In this document: one piece after another, positions 11,913 through 22,964 of the stretch
Numbering within the stretch: position 1 is the stretch's first letter
How the letters are laid out: every line of letters begins with the position of its first letter
Assembly (NCBI RefSeq): GCF_018326005.1
Contig: NZ_AP021903.1
Coordinates: forward strand, 4,125,501 to 4,189,500
DNA: 64,000 bases
Origin: Pseudomonas sp. Seg1
GTDB lineage: Bacteria; Pseudomonadota; Gammaproteobacteria; Pseudomonadales; Pseudomonadaceae
Reading direction: 5' to 3'
Notes under the pieces: generated by a model
The model's input: only the letters and a program-made list of their open reading frames with translations
What the model was told of the DNA's origin: nothing
Databases searched by the model: none
Position numbers and translations under genes: made by a program

Positions 11913-14627
11913 ATGGCCACTATCCACGTAGACGGCAAAGCGCTCGAAGTCGACGGGGCAGACAACCTGTTACAGGCATGTCTGTCGCTGGGCCTCGACA
12001 TCCCTTATTTCTGCTGGCACCCCGCGCTTGGTAGCGTCGGGGCTTGCCGCCAGTGCGCGGTCAAGCAGTACACCGACGAGAACGACACCCGTGGTCGCAT
12101 CGTCATGTCCTGCATGACCCCGGCCACCGATAACACCTGGATCTCCATCGACGATGAAGAATCCAAGGCGTTCCGCGCCAGTGTTGTCGAATGGCTGATG
12201 ACCAACCACCCGCACGACTGCCCTGTGTGCGAAGAAGGCGGTCACTGCCACCTGCAAGACATGACCGTGATGACCGGCCACAACGAGCGCCGTTATCGCT
12301 TCACCAAACGCACCCACCAGAACCAGCAACTGGGCCCGTTCATTTCCCACGAAATGAACCGCTGCATCGCTTGCTACCGCTGCGTGCGCTTCTACAAGGA
12401 TTACGCCGGCGGCACCGACCTCGGTGTGTTCGGCGCCCACGACAACGTGTACTTCGGTCGCGTTGAAGACGGCACCCTCGAAAGCGAGTTCTCCGGCAAC
12501 CTCACCGAGGTCTGCCCGACCGGTGTGTTCACCGACAAGACTCACTCCGAGCGCTACAACCGTAAGTGGGACATGCAGTTCTCGCCGAGCATCTGCCATG
12601 GCTGCTCGAGCGGTTGCAACATCTCCCCGGGCGAGCGTTACGGCGAACTGCGTCGCATCGAGAACCGTTACAACGGTTCGGTGAACCAGTACTTCCTGTG
12701 CGACCGTGGCCGTTTCGGTTATGGCTACGTCAACCGCACCGACCGTCCACGTCAGCCGCTGCTGGCCGACGGCACCAAGCTGGGCCTCGACGCCGCACTG
12801 GATAAAGCCGCTGATCTGCTGCGCGGTCGCAATATCGTCGGTATCGGTTCGCCGCGTGCCAGCCTCGAAAGCAACTACGCGTTGCGCGAACTGGTCGGCG
12901 CCGAGCACTTCTACTCCGGTATCGAAGCCTCCGAGTTGGAGCGCATCCGTCTGGTCCTGCAAGTGCTCAAAGACAGCCCGCTGCCAGTGCCGAACATGCG
13001 CGACATCGAAGACCACGACGCCATTTTCGTCCTCGGTGAAGACCTGACCCAGACCGCCGCCCGTATGGCCCTGGCCCTGCGTCAATCGGTCAAAGGCAAA
13101 GCTGAAGACATGGCTGAAGCCATGCGCGTTCAGCCTTGGCTCGACGCCGCAGTGAAGAACATCGGTCAGCACGCGCTGAACCCGCTGTTCATCGCCAGCC
13201 TGGCGGAAACCAAGCTCGACGACGTCGCTGAAGAATGCGTACACGCCGCTCCCGACGATCTGGCGCGCATCGGTTTCGCCGTTGCTCACGCTCTGGATGC
13301 CAGCGCGCCGGCCGTCGAAGGTCTGGACGCCGAAGCACTGGAACTGGCCAAGCGCATTGCTGATGCCCTGCTCGCGGCCAAACGTCCGCTGATCATCGCC
13401 GGTACTTCGCTGGGCTCCAAAGCGCTGATCGAAGCCGCTGCGAACATCGCCAAAGCCCTGAAGCTGCGCGAGAAGAACGGTTCGATCAGCCTGATCGTGC
13501 CGGAAGCCAACAGCCTCGGCCTGGCCATGCTCGGTGGCGAATCGGTTGATGCGGCGCTGCAAGCAGTCATCGACGGCAAGGCCGACGCTATCGTTGTGCT
13601 GGAAAACGATCTGTACACCCGCACTGCCAAAGACAAGGTCGATGCTGCACTGAATGCTGCGAAAGTAGTGATCGTTGCCGACCATCAGAAGACCGCCACC
13701 AGCGATCGCGCGCACCTGGTTCTGCCAGCCGCAAGCTTCGCTGAAGGCGACGGTACGCTGGTCAGCCAGGAAGGTCGCGCCCAGCGCTTCTTCCAGGTTT
13801 TCGATCCGCAATACCTCGACGCAAGCATTCTTGTTCACGAAGGCTGGCGCTGGCTGCACGCCCTGCGCGCCACTCTGCTGAACCAGCCGATCGACTGGAC
13901 GCAACTCGACCACGTCACCGCTGCCGTGGCTTCGAGCACCGAGCAACTGGCGCGTATCGTCGACGCTGCACCGTCCGCCGCGTTCCGCATCAAGGGTCTG
14001 AAACTGGCGCGTGAGCCGCTGCGTTATTCCGGTCGCACCGCGATGCGCGCCGACATCAGCGTTCACGAACCACGCACCCCGCAAGACAAAGACACCGCGT
14101 TCGCCTTCTCCATGGAAGGTTACTCGGGTTCGGCTGAGCCACGTCAGCAAGTGCCATTCGCCTGGTCCCCGGGCTGGAACTCGCCACAAGCGTGGAACAA
14201 GTTCCAGGACGAAGTCGGTGGTCACCTGCGCGCTGGCGACCCGGGCACCCGCCTGATCGAAAGCACTGGCGATTCGCTGAACTGGTTCGCTGCCGCTCCG
14301 CGTGCGTTCAACCCGGCGCCGGGCACCTGGCAAGCCGTGCCGTTCTACCACCTGTTCGGCAGCGACGAGAACTCGTCGAAAGCCGCACCGGTGCAAGAGC
14401 GCATTCCGGCTCCGTATGTTGCTCTGGCCAAATCCGAAGCGGATCGTCTGGGCGTCAACGACGGTGCCCTGCTGAGCCTGAACGTCGCCGGCCAGACCCT
14501 GCGTCTGCCGCTGCGTATCAATGAAGAACTGGGCGCAGGTCTGGTGGCATTGCCTGCGGGCATCGCCGGCATTCCACCGGCATTCGCCGGCGTATCCGTC
14601 GACGGTCTGCAGGAGGCAGCGCAATGA
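11913..14627 (+). CDS. nuoG: NADH-quinone oxidoreductase subunit G
   Basis: NuoG (904 residues) is the large iron-sulfur subunit of the NADH module. The N-terminal 2Fe-2S domain has ligands in [14 protein letters not shown] and a later MSC; next comes the His-Cys segment [17 protein letters not shown], the two-cluster motif [14 protein letters not shown] with EVCPTGV, and the extra N7 site [10 protein letters not shown] near residue 230. The rest is a molybdopterin-oxidoreductase-like domain. The ATG at 11913 follows a 136-base gap holding a hairpin. It overlaps nuoH by four bases. Confidence 0.96.
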   Translation: MATIHVDGKALEVDGADNLLQACLSLGLDIPYFCWHPALGSVGACRQCAVKQYTDENDTRGRIVMSCMTPATDNTWISIDDEESKAFRASVVEWLMTNHPHDCPVCEEGGHCHLQDMTVMTGHNERRYRFTKRTHQNQQLGPFISHEMNRCIACYRCVRFYKDYAGGTDLGVFGAHDNVYFGRVEDGTLESEFSGNLTEVCPTGVFTDKTHSERYNRKWDMQFSPSICHGCSSGCNISPGERYGELRRIENRYNGSVNQYFLCDRGRFGYGYVNRTDRPRQPLLADGTKLGLDAALDKAADLLRGRNIVGIGSPRASLESNYALRELVGAEHFYSGIEASELERIRLVLQVLKDSPLPVPNMRDIEDHDAIFVLGEDLTQTAARMALALRQSVKGKAEDMAEAMRVQPWLDAAVKNIGQHALNPLFIASLAETKLDDVAEECVHAAPDDLARIGFAVAHALDASAPAVEGLDAEALELAKRIADALLAAKRPLIIAGTSLGSKALIEAAANIAKALKLREKNGSISLIVPEANSLGLAMLGGESVDAALQAVIDGKADAIVVLENDLYTRTAKDKVDAALNAAKVVIVADHQKTATSDRAHLVLPAASFAEGDGTLVSQEGRAQRFFQVFDPQYLDASILVHEGWRWLHALRATLLNQPIDWTQLDHVTAAVASSTEQLARIVDAAPSAAFRIKGLKLAREPLRYSGRTAMRADISVHEPRTPQDKDTAFAFSMEGYSGSAEPRQQVPFAWSPGWNSPQAWNKFQDEVGGHLRAGDPGTRLIESTGDSLNWFAAAPRAFNPAPGTWQAVPFYHLFGSDENSSKAAPVQERIPAPYVALAKSEADRLGVNDGALLSLNVAGQTLRLPLRINEELGAGLVALPAGIAGIPPAFAGVSVDGLQEAAQ

Positions 14628-15631
14628 CCTGGTTCACCCCTGAAGTGATCGATGTGATCCTGACGGTCATCAAAGCCATCGTGATTCTGCTGGCCGTTGT
14701 GGTCGCAGGCGCGTTGCTCAGCTTTGTCGAACGTCGCCTGCTGGGCTGGTGGCAGGACCGTTACGGTCCGAACCGCGTTGGCCCGTTTGGTATGTTCCAG
14801 ATCGCCGCCGACATGCTGAAGATGTTCTTCAAGGAAGACTGGACCCCGCCGTTCGCCGATAAAGTGATCTTCACTTTGGCACCGGTGGTGGCCATGTCCG
14901 CCCTACTGATCGCGTTTGCGATCATCCCGATCACCCCGACCTGGGGTGTGGCGGATCTGAACATCGGCCTGCTGTTCTTCTTCGCCATGGCCGGTCTGTC
15001 GGTCTACGCGGTGCTGTTCGCCGGCTGGTCGAGTAACAACAAGTTCGCCCTGCTCGGCAGCTTGCGTGCCTCGGCGCAGACCGTGTCCTACGAAGTGTTC
15101 ATGGGCCTGGCCCTGATGGGCATCGTGGTGCAGGTCGGCTCGTTCAACATGCGCGACATCGTCGAGTACCAGGCGCAGAACCTGTGGTTCATCATTCCGC
15201 AGTTCTTCGGCTTCTGTACCTTCTTCATCGCTGGCGTCGCCGTGACTCACCGTCACCCGTTCGACCAGCCGGAAGCGGAACAGGAACTGGCAGACGGTTA
15301 CCACATTGAATACGCCGGTATGAAATGGGGCATGTTCTTCGTCGGTGAATACATCGGCATCATCCTGATCTCGGCGCTGTTGGTCACCCTGTTCTTCGGT
15401 GGCTGGCACGGTCCGTTCGGCATCCTGCCGCAACTGTCCTTCGTCTGGTTCGCACTGAAGACCGCGTTCTTCATCATGCTGTTCATCCTGCTGCGCGCTT
15501 CCATCCCGCGTCCGCGTTATGACCAGGTGATGGATTTCAGCTGGAAATTCTGCCTGCCACTGACCCTGATCAATTTGCTGATAACCGCTGCGGTTGTGTT
15601 GTGGAACACACCTGCGGTTGCGGTTCAGTGA
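14624..15631 (+). CDS. nuoH: NADH-quinone oxidoreductase subunit H
   Basis: NuoH (335 residues, about eight membrane segments) lines the quinone chamber and links it to the proton path. Conserved segments [21 protein letters not shown] (loop 1) and the acidic loop [17 protein letters not shown] are visible. The start overlaps the nuoG stop by four bases, and nuoI follows after 11 bases. Confidence 0.96.
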   Translation: MTWFTPEVIDVILTVIKAIVILLAVVVAGALLSFVERRLLGWWQDRYGPNRVGPFGMFQIAADMLKMFFKEDWTPPFADKVIFTLAPVVAMSALLIAFAIIPITPTWGVADLNIGLLFFFAMAGLSVYAVLFAGWSSNNKFALLGSLRASAQTVSYEVFMGLALMGIVVQVGSFNMRDIVEYQAQNLWFIIPQFFGFCTFFIAGVAVTHRHPFDQPEAEQELADGYHIEYAGMKWGMFFVGEYIGIILISALLVTLFFGGWHGPFGILPQLSFVWFALKTAFFIMLFILLRASIPRPRYDQVMDFSWKFCLPLTLINLLITAAVVLWNTPAVAVQ

Positions 15632-15642
15632 GGATTTGACCC

Positions 15643-16191
15643 ATGTTCAAATATATTGGCGACATCGTTAAGGGTACTGGTACCCAGTTGCGCAGCCTGG
15701 TCATGGTCTTCGGCCATGGCTTCCGCAAGCGCGACACCCTGCAATACCCGGAAGAAGCGGTCTACCTGCCTCCACGCTACCGTGGCCGTATCGTCCTGAC
15801 CCGCGACCCCGATGGCGAAGAGCGTTGCGTAGCCTGCAACCTGTGCGCCGTGGCCTGCCCGGTGGGTTGCATCTCGCTGCAGAAAGCTGAAACCGAAGAC
15901 GGTCGCTGGTACCCGGACTTCTTCCGTATCAACTTCTCGCGCTGCATTTTCTGCGGTCTCTGCGAGGAAGCCTGTCCGACCACCGCAATCCAGTTGACTC
16001 CGGATTTCGAGATGGCCGAGTTCAAACGTCAGGACCTGGTGTACGAGAAAGAAGATCTGCTGATCTCCGGCCCCGGCAAAAACCCTGATTACAACTTCTA
16101 TCGTGTTGCAGGTATGGCAATCGCTGGCAAGCCGAAAGGCGCCGCGCAGAACGAAGCCGAACCGATCAACGTGAAGAGCTTGCTGCCTTAA
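15643..16191 (+). CDS. nuoI: NADH-quinone oxidoreductase subunit I
   Basis: NuoI (182 residues) is the ferredoxin-like subunit carrying clusters N6a and N6b. Both eight-iron motifs are intact: [15 protein letters not shown] and [15 protein letters not shown]. It passes electrons between NuoG and NuoB. It lies 11 bases after nuoH and 9 bases before nuoJ. Confidence 0.97.
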   Translation: MFKYIGDIVKGTGTQLRSLVMVFGHGFRKRDTLQYPEEAVYLPPRYRGRIVLTRDPDGEERCVACNLCAVACPVGCISLQKAETEDGRWYPDFFRINFSRCIFCGLCEEACPTTAIQLTPDFEMAEFKRQDLVYEKEDLLISGPGKNPDYNFYRVAGMAIAGKPKGAAQNEAEPINVKSLLP

Positions 16192-16200
16192 GGAAGAACG

Positions 16201-16701
16201 ATGGAATTCGCTTTCTATTTCGCATCGGGTATCGCTGTTGTGTCCACGCTTCGCGTGGTCACCAACACCAACCCTGTGCACGCCCTGCTCTACCTGATCA
16301 TCTCGTTGATCGCCGTGGCCATGACCTTCTTCGCACTCGGCGCACCGTTCGCCGGCGTGCTGGAAGTGATCGCCTACGCCGGCGCCATCATGGTGCTGTT
16401 CGTGTTCGTGGTGATGATGCTGAACCTGGGGCCCGCCTCGGTTCAGCAAGAACGCAGCTGGCTCAAGCCTGGCATCTGGGCAGGGCCGGTGATTCTCGCC
16501 GCGCTGCTGCTGGCCGAACTGCTGTATGTGCTGTTCGCTCACCAGAGCGGTCAGGCCATCGGACATACCACCGTAGATGCGAAAGCCGTGGGCATCAGCC
16601 TGTTCGGCCCGTACCTGCTGGTGGTCGAACTCGCCTCGATGCTGCTGCTCGCCGCAGCCGTCACGGCGTTCCATTTGGGCCGTAACGAGGCGAAGGAGTA
16701 A
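16201..16701 (+). CDS. nuoJ: NADH-quinone oxidoreductase subunit J
   Basis: NuoJ (166 residues) is a membrane subunit with five hydrophobic segments, including the conserved third helix [20 protein letters not shown] that changes shape during turnover in complex I. It lies between nuoI and nuoK with very short gaps (9 and 3 bases). Confidence 0.95.
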   Translation: MEFAFYFASGIAVVSTLRVVTNTNPVHALLYLIISLIAVAMTFFALGAPFAGVLEVIAYAGAIMVLFVFVVMMLNLGPASVQQERSWLKPGIWAGPVILAALLLAELLYVLFAHQSGQAIGHTTVDAKAVGISLFGPYLLVVELASMLLLAAAVTAFHLGRNEAKE

Positions 16702-16704
16702 GAC

Positions 16705-17013
16705 ATGCCTGCTATCCCTCTCGAACATGGATTGGCCGTTGCCGGCATCCTGTTCTGCCTTGGTCTGGTCGGCCTGATGGTCCGCCGCAACATTTTGTTC
16801 GTGTTGATGAGTCTGGAAGTGATGATGAACGCCTCTGCACTGGCCTTCATCGTCGCGGGCGCCCGCTGGGCGCAGCCGGATGGACAGATCATGTTCATCC
16901 TGGTGATCAGCCTTGCAGCTGCCGAGGCCAGTATTGGTCTGGCGATCCTGCTGCAACTGTATCGCCGCTTCCACACGCTCGATATCGACGCTGCCAGTGA
17001 GATGCGCGGATGA
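16705..17013 (+). CDS. nuoK: NADH-quinone oxidoreductase subunit K
   Basis: NuoK (102 residues) has three membrane helices with the conserved glutamates in [10 protein letters not shown] and in [11 protein letters not shown]. These form part of the proton path of complex I. It overlaps nuoL by four bases. Confidence 0.95.
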
Positions 17014-18863
17014 ACCTGATCTTTCTGACTTTCGTATTCCCTCTGATCGGTTTCCTGCTGCTGTCGTTCTCCCGTGGACGCTGGTCGGAAAACCTCTCGG
17101 CGCTGATCGGCGTGGGTTCCATTGGCTTGTCGGCGATTGTCGCCGCTTACGTCATCTGGCAATTCAACGTCGCGCCACCCGAAGGCGGTCACTACACCCT
17201 GGTGCTCTGGCAGTGGATGGCGGTCGAAGGCTTCAAGCCTGACTTCGCCCTCTACGTCGACGGCCTGTCGATCACCATGCTCGGCGTGGTGGTGGGCGTC
17301 GGTTTCCTGATCCACCTGTTCGCGTCCTGGTACATGCGCGGCGAAGCGGGCTACTCGCGCTTCTTCTCGTACACCAACCTGTTTATCGCCAGCATGCTGT
17401 TCCTGGTGCTCGGCGATAACCTGTTGTTCCTGTACTTCGGCTGGGAAGGCGTAGGCCTGTGCTCGTACCTGTTGATCGGTTTCTACTACAGCAACCGCAA
17501 CAACGGTAACGCCGCCCTCAAGGCCTTCATCGTGACCCGGATCGGCGACGTGTTCATGGCCATCGGCCTGTTCATCCTGTTCCAGCAAGTGGGCACGCTG
17601 AACATCCAGGAACTGCTGGTGCTGGCACCACAGAAATTCCAGGTCGGTGACTTCTGGATCACCCTGGCGACTCTGATGCTGCTGGGTGGCGCAGTCGGTA
17701 AATCGGCACAACTGCCGCTACAAACCTGGCTCGCGGACGCGATGGCCGGCCCTACCCCGGTTTCGGCACTGATCCACGCCGCAACCATGGTGACCGCCGG
17801 TGTCTACCTGATCGCCCGTACCCACGGTCTGTTCACCCTGGCGCCGGACATCCTGCACCTGGTCGGCATCGTCGGCGGCGTGACTCTGGTTCTGGCCGGT
17901 TTCGCCGCACTGGTACAAACCGACATCAAACGTATCCTCGCCTACTCGACCATGAGCCAGATCGGCTACATGTTCCTGGCGTTGGGGGTTGGCGCTTGGG
18001 ATGGCGCGATTTTCCACCTGATGACCCACGCCTTCTTCAAGGCCCTGCTGTTCCTTGCTTCCGGTGCGGTGATCGTTGCCTGCCACCACGAGCAGAACAT
18101 CTTCAAGATGGGCGGTCTGTGGAAAAAACTGCCACTGGCCTATGCCAGCTTCATCGTCGGTGGTGCTGCCCTGGCCGCTCTGCCACTGGTTACCGCAGGC
18201 TTCTACTCCAAGGACGAAATCCTTTGGGAAGCGTTTGCCAGCGGCAACCACGGTCTGCTCTACGCAGGTCTGGTCGGCGCGTTCATGACTTCGCTGTACA
18301 CCTTCCGCCTGATCTTCATCACGTTCCACGGTGAAGCCAAGACCGAAGCCCACGCCGGTCACGGCATCGCTCACTGGCTGCCACTGTCGGTGCTGATCGT
18401 GCTGTCGACCTTCGTCGGCGCGATGATCGTGCCACCGCTGCACGGCGTTCTGCCGGAAAGCGTCGGCCATGCCGGCGGCGAAGCCAAGCACAGTCTGGAA
18501 ATCGCCTCGGGCGCCATCGCCCTGGCCGGTATCCTGCTGGCGGCCCTGCTGTTCCTTGGCAAGCGTCGCTTCGTGACGGCAATCGCCAACAGCGGCATCG
18601 GCCGTTTCCTTTCGGCCTGGTGGTTCGCTGCCTGGGGCTTCGACTGGATCTACGACAAACTGTTCGTCAAGCCGTACCTTGCGATCAGCCACATGCTGCG
18701 CAAAGACCCGCTCGACCAGACCATCGGTCTGATCCCGCGTATGGCCAAGGGTGGTCACACTGCCCTGAGCCGCACCGAGACCGGTCAACTGCGTTGGTAC
18801 GCTGCTTCGATGGCTGCTGGTGCCGTGCTGGTAATCGGCGCCATCGTGCTGGTAGCGGTCTGA
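17010..18863 (+). CDS. nuoL: NADH-quinone oxidoreductase subunit L
   Basis: NuoL (617 residues) is the largest antiporter-like membrane subunit. Conserved elements include [23 protein letters not shown] helix 5 with its glutamate, the [16 protein letters not shown] segment, and [15 protein letters not shown]. The long C-terminal lateral helix region is present from about residue 520. A 39-base gap with GAAAGGAAAC precedes nuoM. Confidence 0.96.
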
Positions 18864-18902
18864 TATGAACCTTGCGAATTTGCGAAAGGAAACGAGCCCG
18901 TC

Positions 18903-20435
18903 ATGATTCTGCCTTGGCTAATCCTGATCCCCTTCATCGGCGGCCTGCTGTGCTGGATGGGTGAGCGCTTCGGCGCTACCCTCCCCCGCTGGATTGCGCT
19001 GTTGACCATGACCCTGGAACTCGCCCTCGGCCTCTGGCTGTGGGCCCACGGTGACTATTCATTTGCTCCGGCGCCTGGCGCCGATCCGACCTGGGCGCTT
19101 GAGTTCAAGCACGTCTGGATCCAGCGCTTCGGCATCAACGTGCACCTGGCCCTCGACGGCCTGTCGCTGTTGATGATCCTGCTGACCGGTCTGCTGGGTA
19201 TCCTCTCGGTACTCTGCTCGTGGAAAGAGATTCAACGTCATGTTGGCTTCTTCCACCTGAACCTGATGTGGATCCTGGGCGGCGTTGTCGGCGTGTTCCT
19301 CGCCCTCGACCTGTTCATGTTCTTCTTCTTCTGGGAAATGATGCTGGTGCCGATGTACTTCCTCATCGCGCTCTGGGGTCACAGTTCTTCGGACGGCAAG
19401 AAAACCCGGATCTACGCAGCAACCAAGTTCTTCATCTTCACTCAGGCTTCCGGTCTGATCATGCTGGTGGCGATCCTCGGTCTGGTGCTGGTCAACTTCA
19501 ACAACACTGGCGTGATTACCTTCAACTACGCCGACCTGTTGAAAACCAAGATGTCGATGACCACCGAGTACATCCTGATGCTCGGCTTCTTCATCGCCTT
19601 CGCGGTCAAGCTGCCAGTCGTACCGTTCCACTCGTGGTTGCCTGATGCTCACGCCCAGGCGCCGACTGCCGGTTCCGTCGACCTCGCCGGTATCCTGCTG
19701 AAAACAGCGGCTTACGGTCTGTTGCGTTTCGCCCTGCCGCTGTTCCCGAATGCCTCGGCCGAGTTCGCGCCGATCGCCATGACCCTCGGTCTGATCGGGA
19801 TCTTCTACGGTGCGTTCCTCGCGTTCGCGCAAACCGACATCAAGCGTCTGATCGCCTTCTCGTCCGTTTCCCACATGGGCTTCGTACTGATCGGCATCTA
19901 CTCCGGTAGCCAACTGGCACTGCAAGGTGCAGTCATCCAGATGCTCGCGCACGGTCTGTCGGCGGCGGCACTGTTTATCCTCAGCGGTCAGTTGTACGAG
20001 CGTCTGCACACTCGTGACATGCGTGAGATGGGCGGTCTGTGGTCGCGTATCGCTTACCTGCCGGCAATCAGCCTGTTCTTCGCAGCCGCCTCCTTGGGCT
20101 TGCCGGGTACCGGTAACTTTGTCGGCGAGTTCCTGATCCTGATCGGTACTTTCGCCAGCGCTCCATGGATCACTGCGATTGCCACCTCCGGTCTGGTGTT
20201 CGGTTCGGTCTACTCGCTGATCATGATCCACCGTGCTTACTTCGGTCCGGCCAAATCGGATTCGATCCTGCACGGCATGGACGGTCGCGAACTGATCATG
20301 GTGCTGGGCCTTGCGGTGCTGCTGATTTACCTCGGCGTTTACCCGCAACCGTTCCTCGATACTTCTGCCGCCACGATGCATGGCGTGCAGCAGTGGCTCG
20401 GCACCGCCTTCACTCAACTCGCTTCGGCCCGGTAA
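18903..20435 (+). CDS. nuoM: NADH-quinone oxidoreductase subunit M
   Basis: NuoM (510 residues) is an antiporter-like proton-pumping subunit with about 14 membrane helices. The helix-5 motif [20 protein letters not shown] contains the key glutamate, and [20 protein letters not shown] holds the conserved lysine and histidines. nuoN follows after 7 bases. Confidence 0.96.
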   Translation: MILPWLILIPFIGGLLCWMGERFGATLPRWIALLTMTLELALGLWLWAHGDYSFAPAPGADPTWALEFKHVWIQRFGINVHLALDGLSLLMILLTGLLGILSVLCSWKEIQRHVGFFHLNLMWILGGVVGVFLALDLFMFFFFWEMMLVPMYFLIALWGHSSSDGKKTRIYAATKFFIFTQASGLIMLVAILGLVLVNFNNTGVITFNYADLLKTKMSMTTEYILMLGFFIAFAVKLPVVPFHSWLPDAHAQAPTAGSVDLAGILLKTAAYGLLRFALPLFPNASAEFAPIAMTLGLIGIFYGAFLAFAQTDIKRLIAFSSVSHMGFVLIGIYSGSQLALQGAVIQMLAHGLSAAALFILSGQLYERLHTRDMREMGGLWSRIAYLPAISLFFAAASLGLPGTGNFVGEFLILIGTFASAPWITAIATSGLVFGSVYSLIMIHRAYFGPAKSDSILHGMDGRELIMVLGLAVLLIYLGVYPQPFLDTSAATMHGVQQWLGTAFTQLASAR

Positions 20436-20442
20436 GAGCGCT

Positions 20443-21906
20443 ATGGAATTCACGATTCAACACTTTATTGCGCTTGCGCCACTGTTGATCACCAGCCTCA
20501 CCATTATCGTGGTGATGCTGGCAATCGCCTGGCGCCGCAACCACTCGCAGACCTTCCTGATCTCGGTCGCCGGTCTGAACCTGGCTTTGCTGTCGATCCT
20601 GCCAGCCCTGAAAGTCGCGCCTCTGGCCGTGACCCCATTGCTGCAGATCGACACCTTCGCCTGCCTGTACATGGCGCTGATCCTGGTCGCCACCCTCGCT
20701 TGCGTCACCCTCGCCCACGCCTACCTCGGCGATGGCGGTTCGGGTTACCCGGGCAACCGTGAAGAACTCTACCTGCTGATCCTGATGGCCGCCGCCGGTG
20801 GTCTGGTTCTGGTCAGCGCGCAGCACCTGGCCGGTTTGTTCATCGGTCTGGAACTGCTGTCGGTGCCGGTTTACGGTCTGGTGGCTTACGCCTTCTTCAA
20901 CAAGCGTTCGCTGGAAGCCGGCATCAAGTACATGGTGCTGTCGGCCGCCGGTTCGGCGTTCCTGTTGTTCGGTATGGCGCTGCTGTACGCCGATTCGGGT
21001 TCGCTGAGCTTCGTCGGTATCGGTCAGGCACTGGCTGCAACTGGCCTGCCTAGCTCGCTGGCGCAACTGGGTCTGGGCATGATGCTGATCGGTCTGGCGT
21101 TCAAGCTGTCGCTAGTACCGTTCCACCTGTGGACGCCGGACGTCTACGAAGGTGCTCCGGCGCCGGTCGCCGCGTTCCTCGCGACCGCTTCGAAGGTTGC
21201 CGTGTTTGCGGTAATGGTGCGTCTGTTCCAGATCTCCCCTGCTGCCAGCAGCGGTGTACTGAGCGACGTGCTGACTGTCATCGCCATCGCCTCGATCCTG
21301 TTCGGTAACCTGCTGGCCCTGACCCAGAGCAACCTCAAGCGTCTGCTCGGTTACTCGTCCATCGCGCACTTCGGCTACCTGCTGATCGCACTGGTGGCGA
21401 GCAAGGGTCTGGCGGTGGAAGCCATCGGCGTCTACCTGGTCACCTACGTGATCACCAGCCTTGGCGCGTTCGGCGTGATCACTCTGATGTCCTCGCCGTA
21501 CAACGGTCGTGACGCAGATGCCCTGTACGAGTATCGCGGCCTGTTCTGGCGCCGTCCGTACCTGACCGCCGTACTGACCGTGATGATGCTGTCCCTGGCC
21601 GGTATCCCGCTAACCGCAGGCTTCATCGGCAAGTTCTACATCATCGCTACCGGTGTCGAGTCGCACCAATGGTGGCTGGTCGGTTCGCTGGTACTGGGCA
21701 GCGCCATCGGCGTCTTCTACTACCTGCGCGTGATGGTCACCCTGTACCTGATCGAACCAAACCTGCGCCGCCACGATGCGCAACTGCACTGGGAACAGAA
21801 GGCAGGCGGCGTGATGCTGCTGGCCATCGCCCTGGTTGCGTTCTTCCTCGGCGTTTACCCGCAGCCATTGCTGACACTGGTTCAGCAGGCGGGTCTGGCG
21901 GGCTGA
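20443..21906 (+). CDS. nuoN: NADH-quinone oxidoreductase subunit N
   Basis: NuoN (487 residues) is the third antiporter-like subunit of complex I. Conserved segments include [36 protein letters not shown] and [17 protein letters not shown]. The ATG at 20443 gives [15 protein letters not shown]; an earlier in-frame ATG lies inside nuoM. It is the last gene of the operon and a terminator follows within 25 bases. Confidence 0.96.
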   Translation: MEFTIQHFIALAPLLITSLTIIVVMLAIAWRRNHSQTFLISVAGLNLALLSILPALKVAPLAVTPLLQIDTFACLYMALILVATLACVTLAHAYLGDGGSGYPGNREELYLLILMAAAGGLVLVSAQHLAGLFIGLELLSVPVYGLVAYAFFNKRSLEAGIKYMVLSAAGSAFLLFGMALLYADSGSLSFVGIGQALAATGLPSSLAQLGLGMMLIGLAFKLSLVPFHLWTPDVYEGAPAPVAAFLATASKVAVFAVMVRLFQISPAASSGVLSDVLTVIAIASILFGNLLALTQSNLKRLLGYSSIAHFGYLLIALVASKGLAVEAIGVYLVTYVITSLGAFGVITLMSSPYNGRDADALYEYRGLFWRRPYLTAVLTVMMLSLAGIPLTAGFIGKFYIIATGVESHQWWLVGSLVLGSAIGVFYYLRVMVTLYLIEPNLRRHDAQLHWEQKAGGVMLLAIALVAFFLGVYPQPLLTLVQQAGLAG

Positions 21907-21928
21907 TTGCTTGGCTGGCTGGAAACGG

Positions 21929-21955
21929 AAACGGCACCTTCGGGTGCCGTTTTTG
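21929..21955 (+). terminator. Rho-independent terminator of the nuo operon
   Basis: ACGGCACC at 21931-21938, a TTCG tetraloop, GGTGCCGT at 21943-21950, then T residues; AA flanks extend the stem. It lies between the convergent ends of nuoN and the GNAT gene. Confidence 0.95.
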
Positions 21956-21976
21956 TTTTGTGCGGTCTCTTGATCT

Positions 21977-22444
21977 TTATCGCAACGCTTTCACCATTGG
22001 CACACACGCCAGTTGCAGACCCGAAGGCGATTGATAAATCGCACTCCCCTCCCCGATGTAACCGCAACGCCGGTAAAAGTCGGCAGCGTTCAACGTTGCG
22101 TCCAGACACACCTCTGTCAGCCCCAGCTCTCGCGCTAGGCTCTCAAGAAAATACAGGACACGCTGACCCAACCCCCGCTGCATGAAATCAGGAAGAATAA
22201 AGATCGCGCCGATTTCACGATGCTGCAGATCAAGCATCCCGGTCGCTATCGCTTCACCGTCCACGCACCCCAAATAGAAATGCTTTGCCATGAGTGTGTC
22301 GTAACCGTCCTCGGCCGAACCTCTCGTCCAATCGAGCATTTGCTGCTCGCTGTAGGCACCGATGCACTGATGCCGAATCGCTAGTCGCCGGATATCGAAG
22401 GCAATCTGGGCATCGTCCGGGGTCGCTCTTCTGATTTCGAACAT
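21977..22444 (-). CDS. GNAT family N-acetyltransferase behind an attenuator-like leader
   Basis: The 155-residue product has the GNAT pattern: FEIRRATPDDAQIAFDIRR at the N terminus, the acetyl-CoA segment FILPDFMQRGLGQRVLYFLES at about residues 86-106, and LDATLNAADFYRRCGYIGEG near the end. The substrate is unknown. The start at 22444 (MFEIRRAT) is chosen because GGAGAGAG lies six bases before it; a second ATG four codons upstream has no ribosome site. A minus-strand terminator and a 20-codon ORF stand directly upstream (see those entries), so expression may be set by attenuation. The gene converges with nuoN. Confidence 0.85.
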   Translation of the reverse strand: MFEIRRATPDDAQIAFDIRRLAIRHQCIGAYSEQQMLDWTRGSAEDGYDTLMAKHFYLGCVDGEAIATGMLDLQHREIGAIFILPDFMQRGLGQRVLYFLESLARELGLTEVCLDATLNAADFYRRCGYIGEGSAIYQSPSGLQLACVPMVKALR

Positions 22445-22479
22445 TTCTCTCTCCATGAGCCATGTGCGGACGGGCAATG

Positions 22480-22512
22480 AAAAAGCCCCGTCCATTTCTG
22501 GCGGGGCTTCGG
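22480..22512 (-). terminator. Terminator in the leader of the GNAT gene
   Basis: Read on the minus strand, AAGCCCCG (22509-22502) pairs with CGGGGCTT (22490-22483) around 11 bases and is followed by T residues. It lies only about 40 bases upstream of the GNAT start, so it would stop the GNAT transcript unless it is prevented from folding. No full gene lies upstream on this strand that it could otherwise serve. Confidence 0.8.
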
Positions 22513-22543
22513 GTAACACGTGAAATGGAAAACACGTATGACC

Positions 22544-22606
22544 TTATGGCCCGCCGGAAGCGGTCATAGAGGAGCACATCTTGTTCATTCGGTGTTGGGT
22601 ATTCAT
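22544..22606 (-). CDS. Possible 20-residue leader peptide ending in Gly-Gly-Pro-stop
   Basis: This short ORF starts with MNTQHRMNKM and ends TASGGP-stop. It lies 35 bases upstream of the leader terminator of the GNAT gene, the position typical of leader peptides in attenuators. A final proline next to a stop codon is a known slow-termination context. The GGCGGG that encodes Gly-Gly (22555-22550) can pair with CCCGCC (22505-22500) in the 5' arm of the terminator, which would give an antiterminator. No good ribosome site is seen before the first ATG, so translation is unproven. Confidence 0.35.
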   Translation of the reverse strand: MNTQHRMNKMCSSMTASGGP

Positions 22607-22665
22607 TGGGCGATAGTGCTGTGGATTGTTCCGACGCGTCAATCGCGAAGTTTCCCCTAAACCCA

Positions 22666-22756
22666 TGTGGGAGCGTGGCTTGCCCGCGATGACGCCGGCA
22701 CATTCAGCATCATCATTGCCTGACCCAACGCTTTCGCGGGCAAGCCCGCTCCCACA
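22666..22756. repeat. REP doublet, GTGGGAGCGGGCTTGCCCGCGA family
   Basis: Two inverted REP units (TGTGGGAGCGTGGCTTGCCC and its partner GGGCAAGCCCGCTCCCACAG) with about 45 bases between. The left unit carries one extra base compared with the copy at 6454-6544. Confidence 0.9.
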
Positions 22757-22964
22757 GGTTTCAGTGGTGTTCATAAATCCAGGTACACCCGCATGGCTTG
22801 GCGTTACAGCCACATGACGAAATTGTAATTCCCGCATCACCTTGGCGTTATCCGCAGCTTGCAACGATGTCCCCCGGCGACCATGCCGACGAGCCCCATG
22901 CCCGTCGAACAATAAAACCCACGCCGAAGCACGTTCCCGTTCTGCCGAACCCAAGGAGTGTTTG

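Noticed and set aside
11970..14624. An 884-codon open frame on the strand opposite nuoG
   Set aside because: It mirrors the nuoG codons in a GC-rich genome, has no ribosome site or recognisable domain, and nuoG itself is certain.
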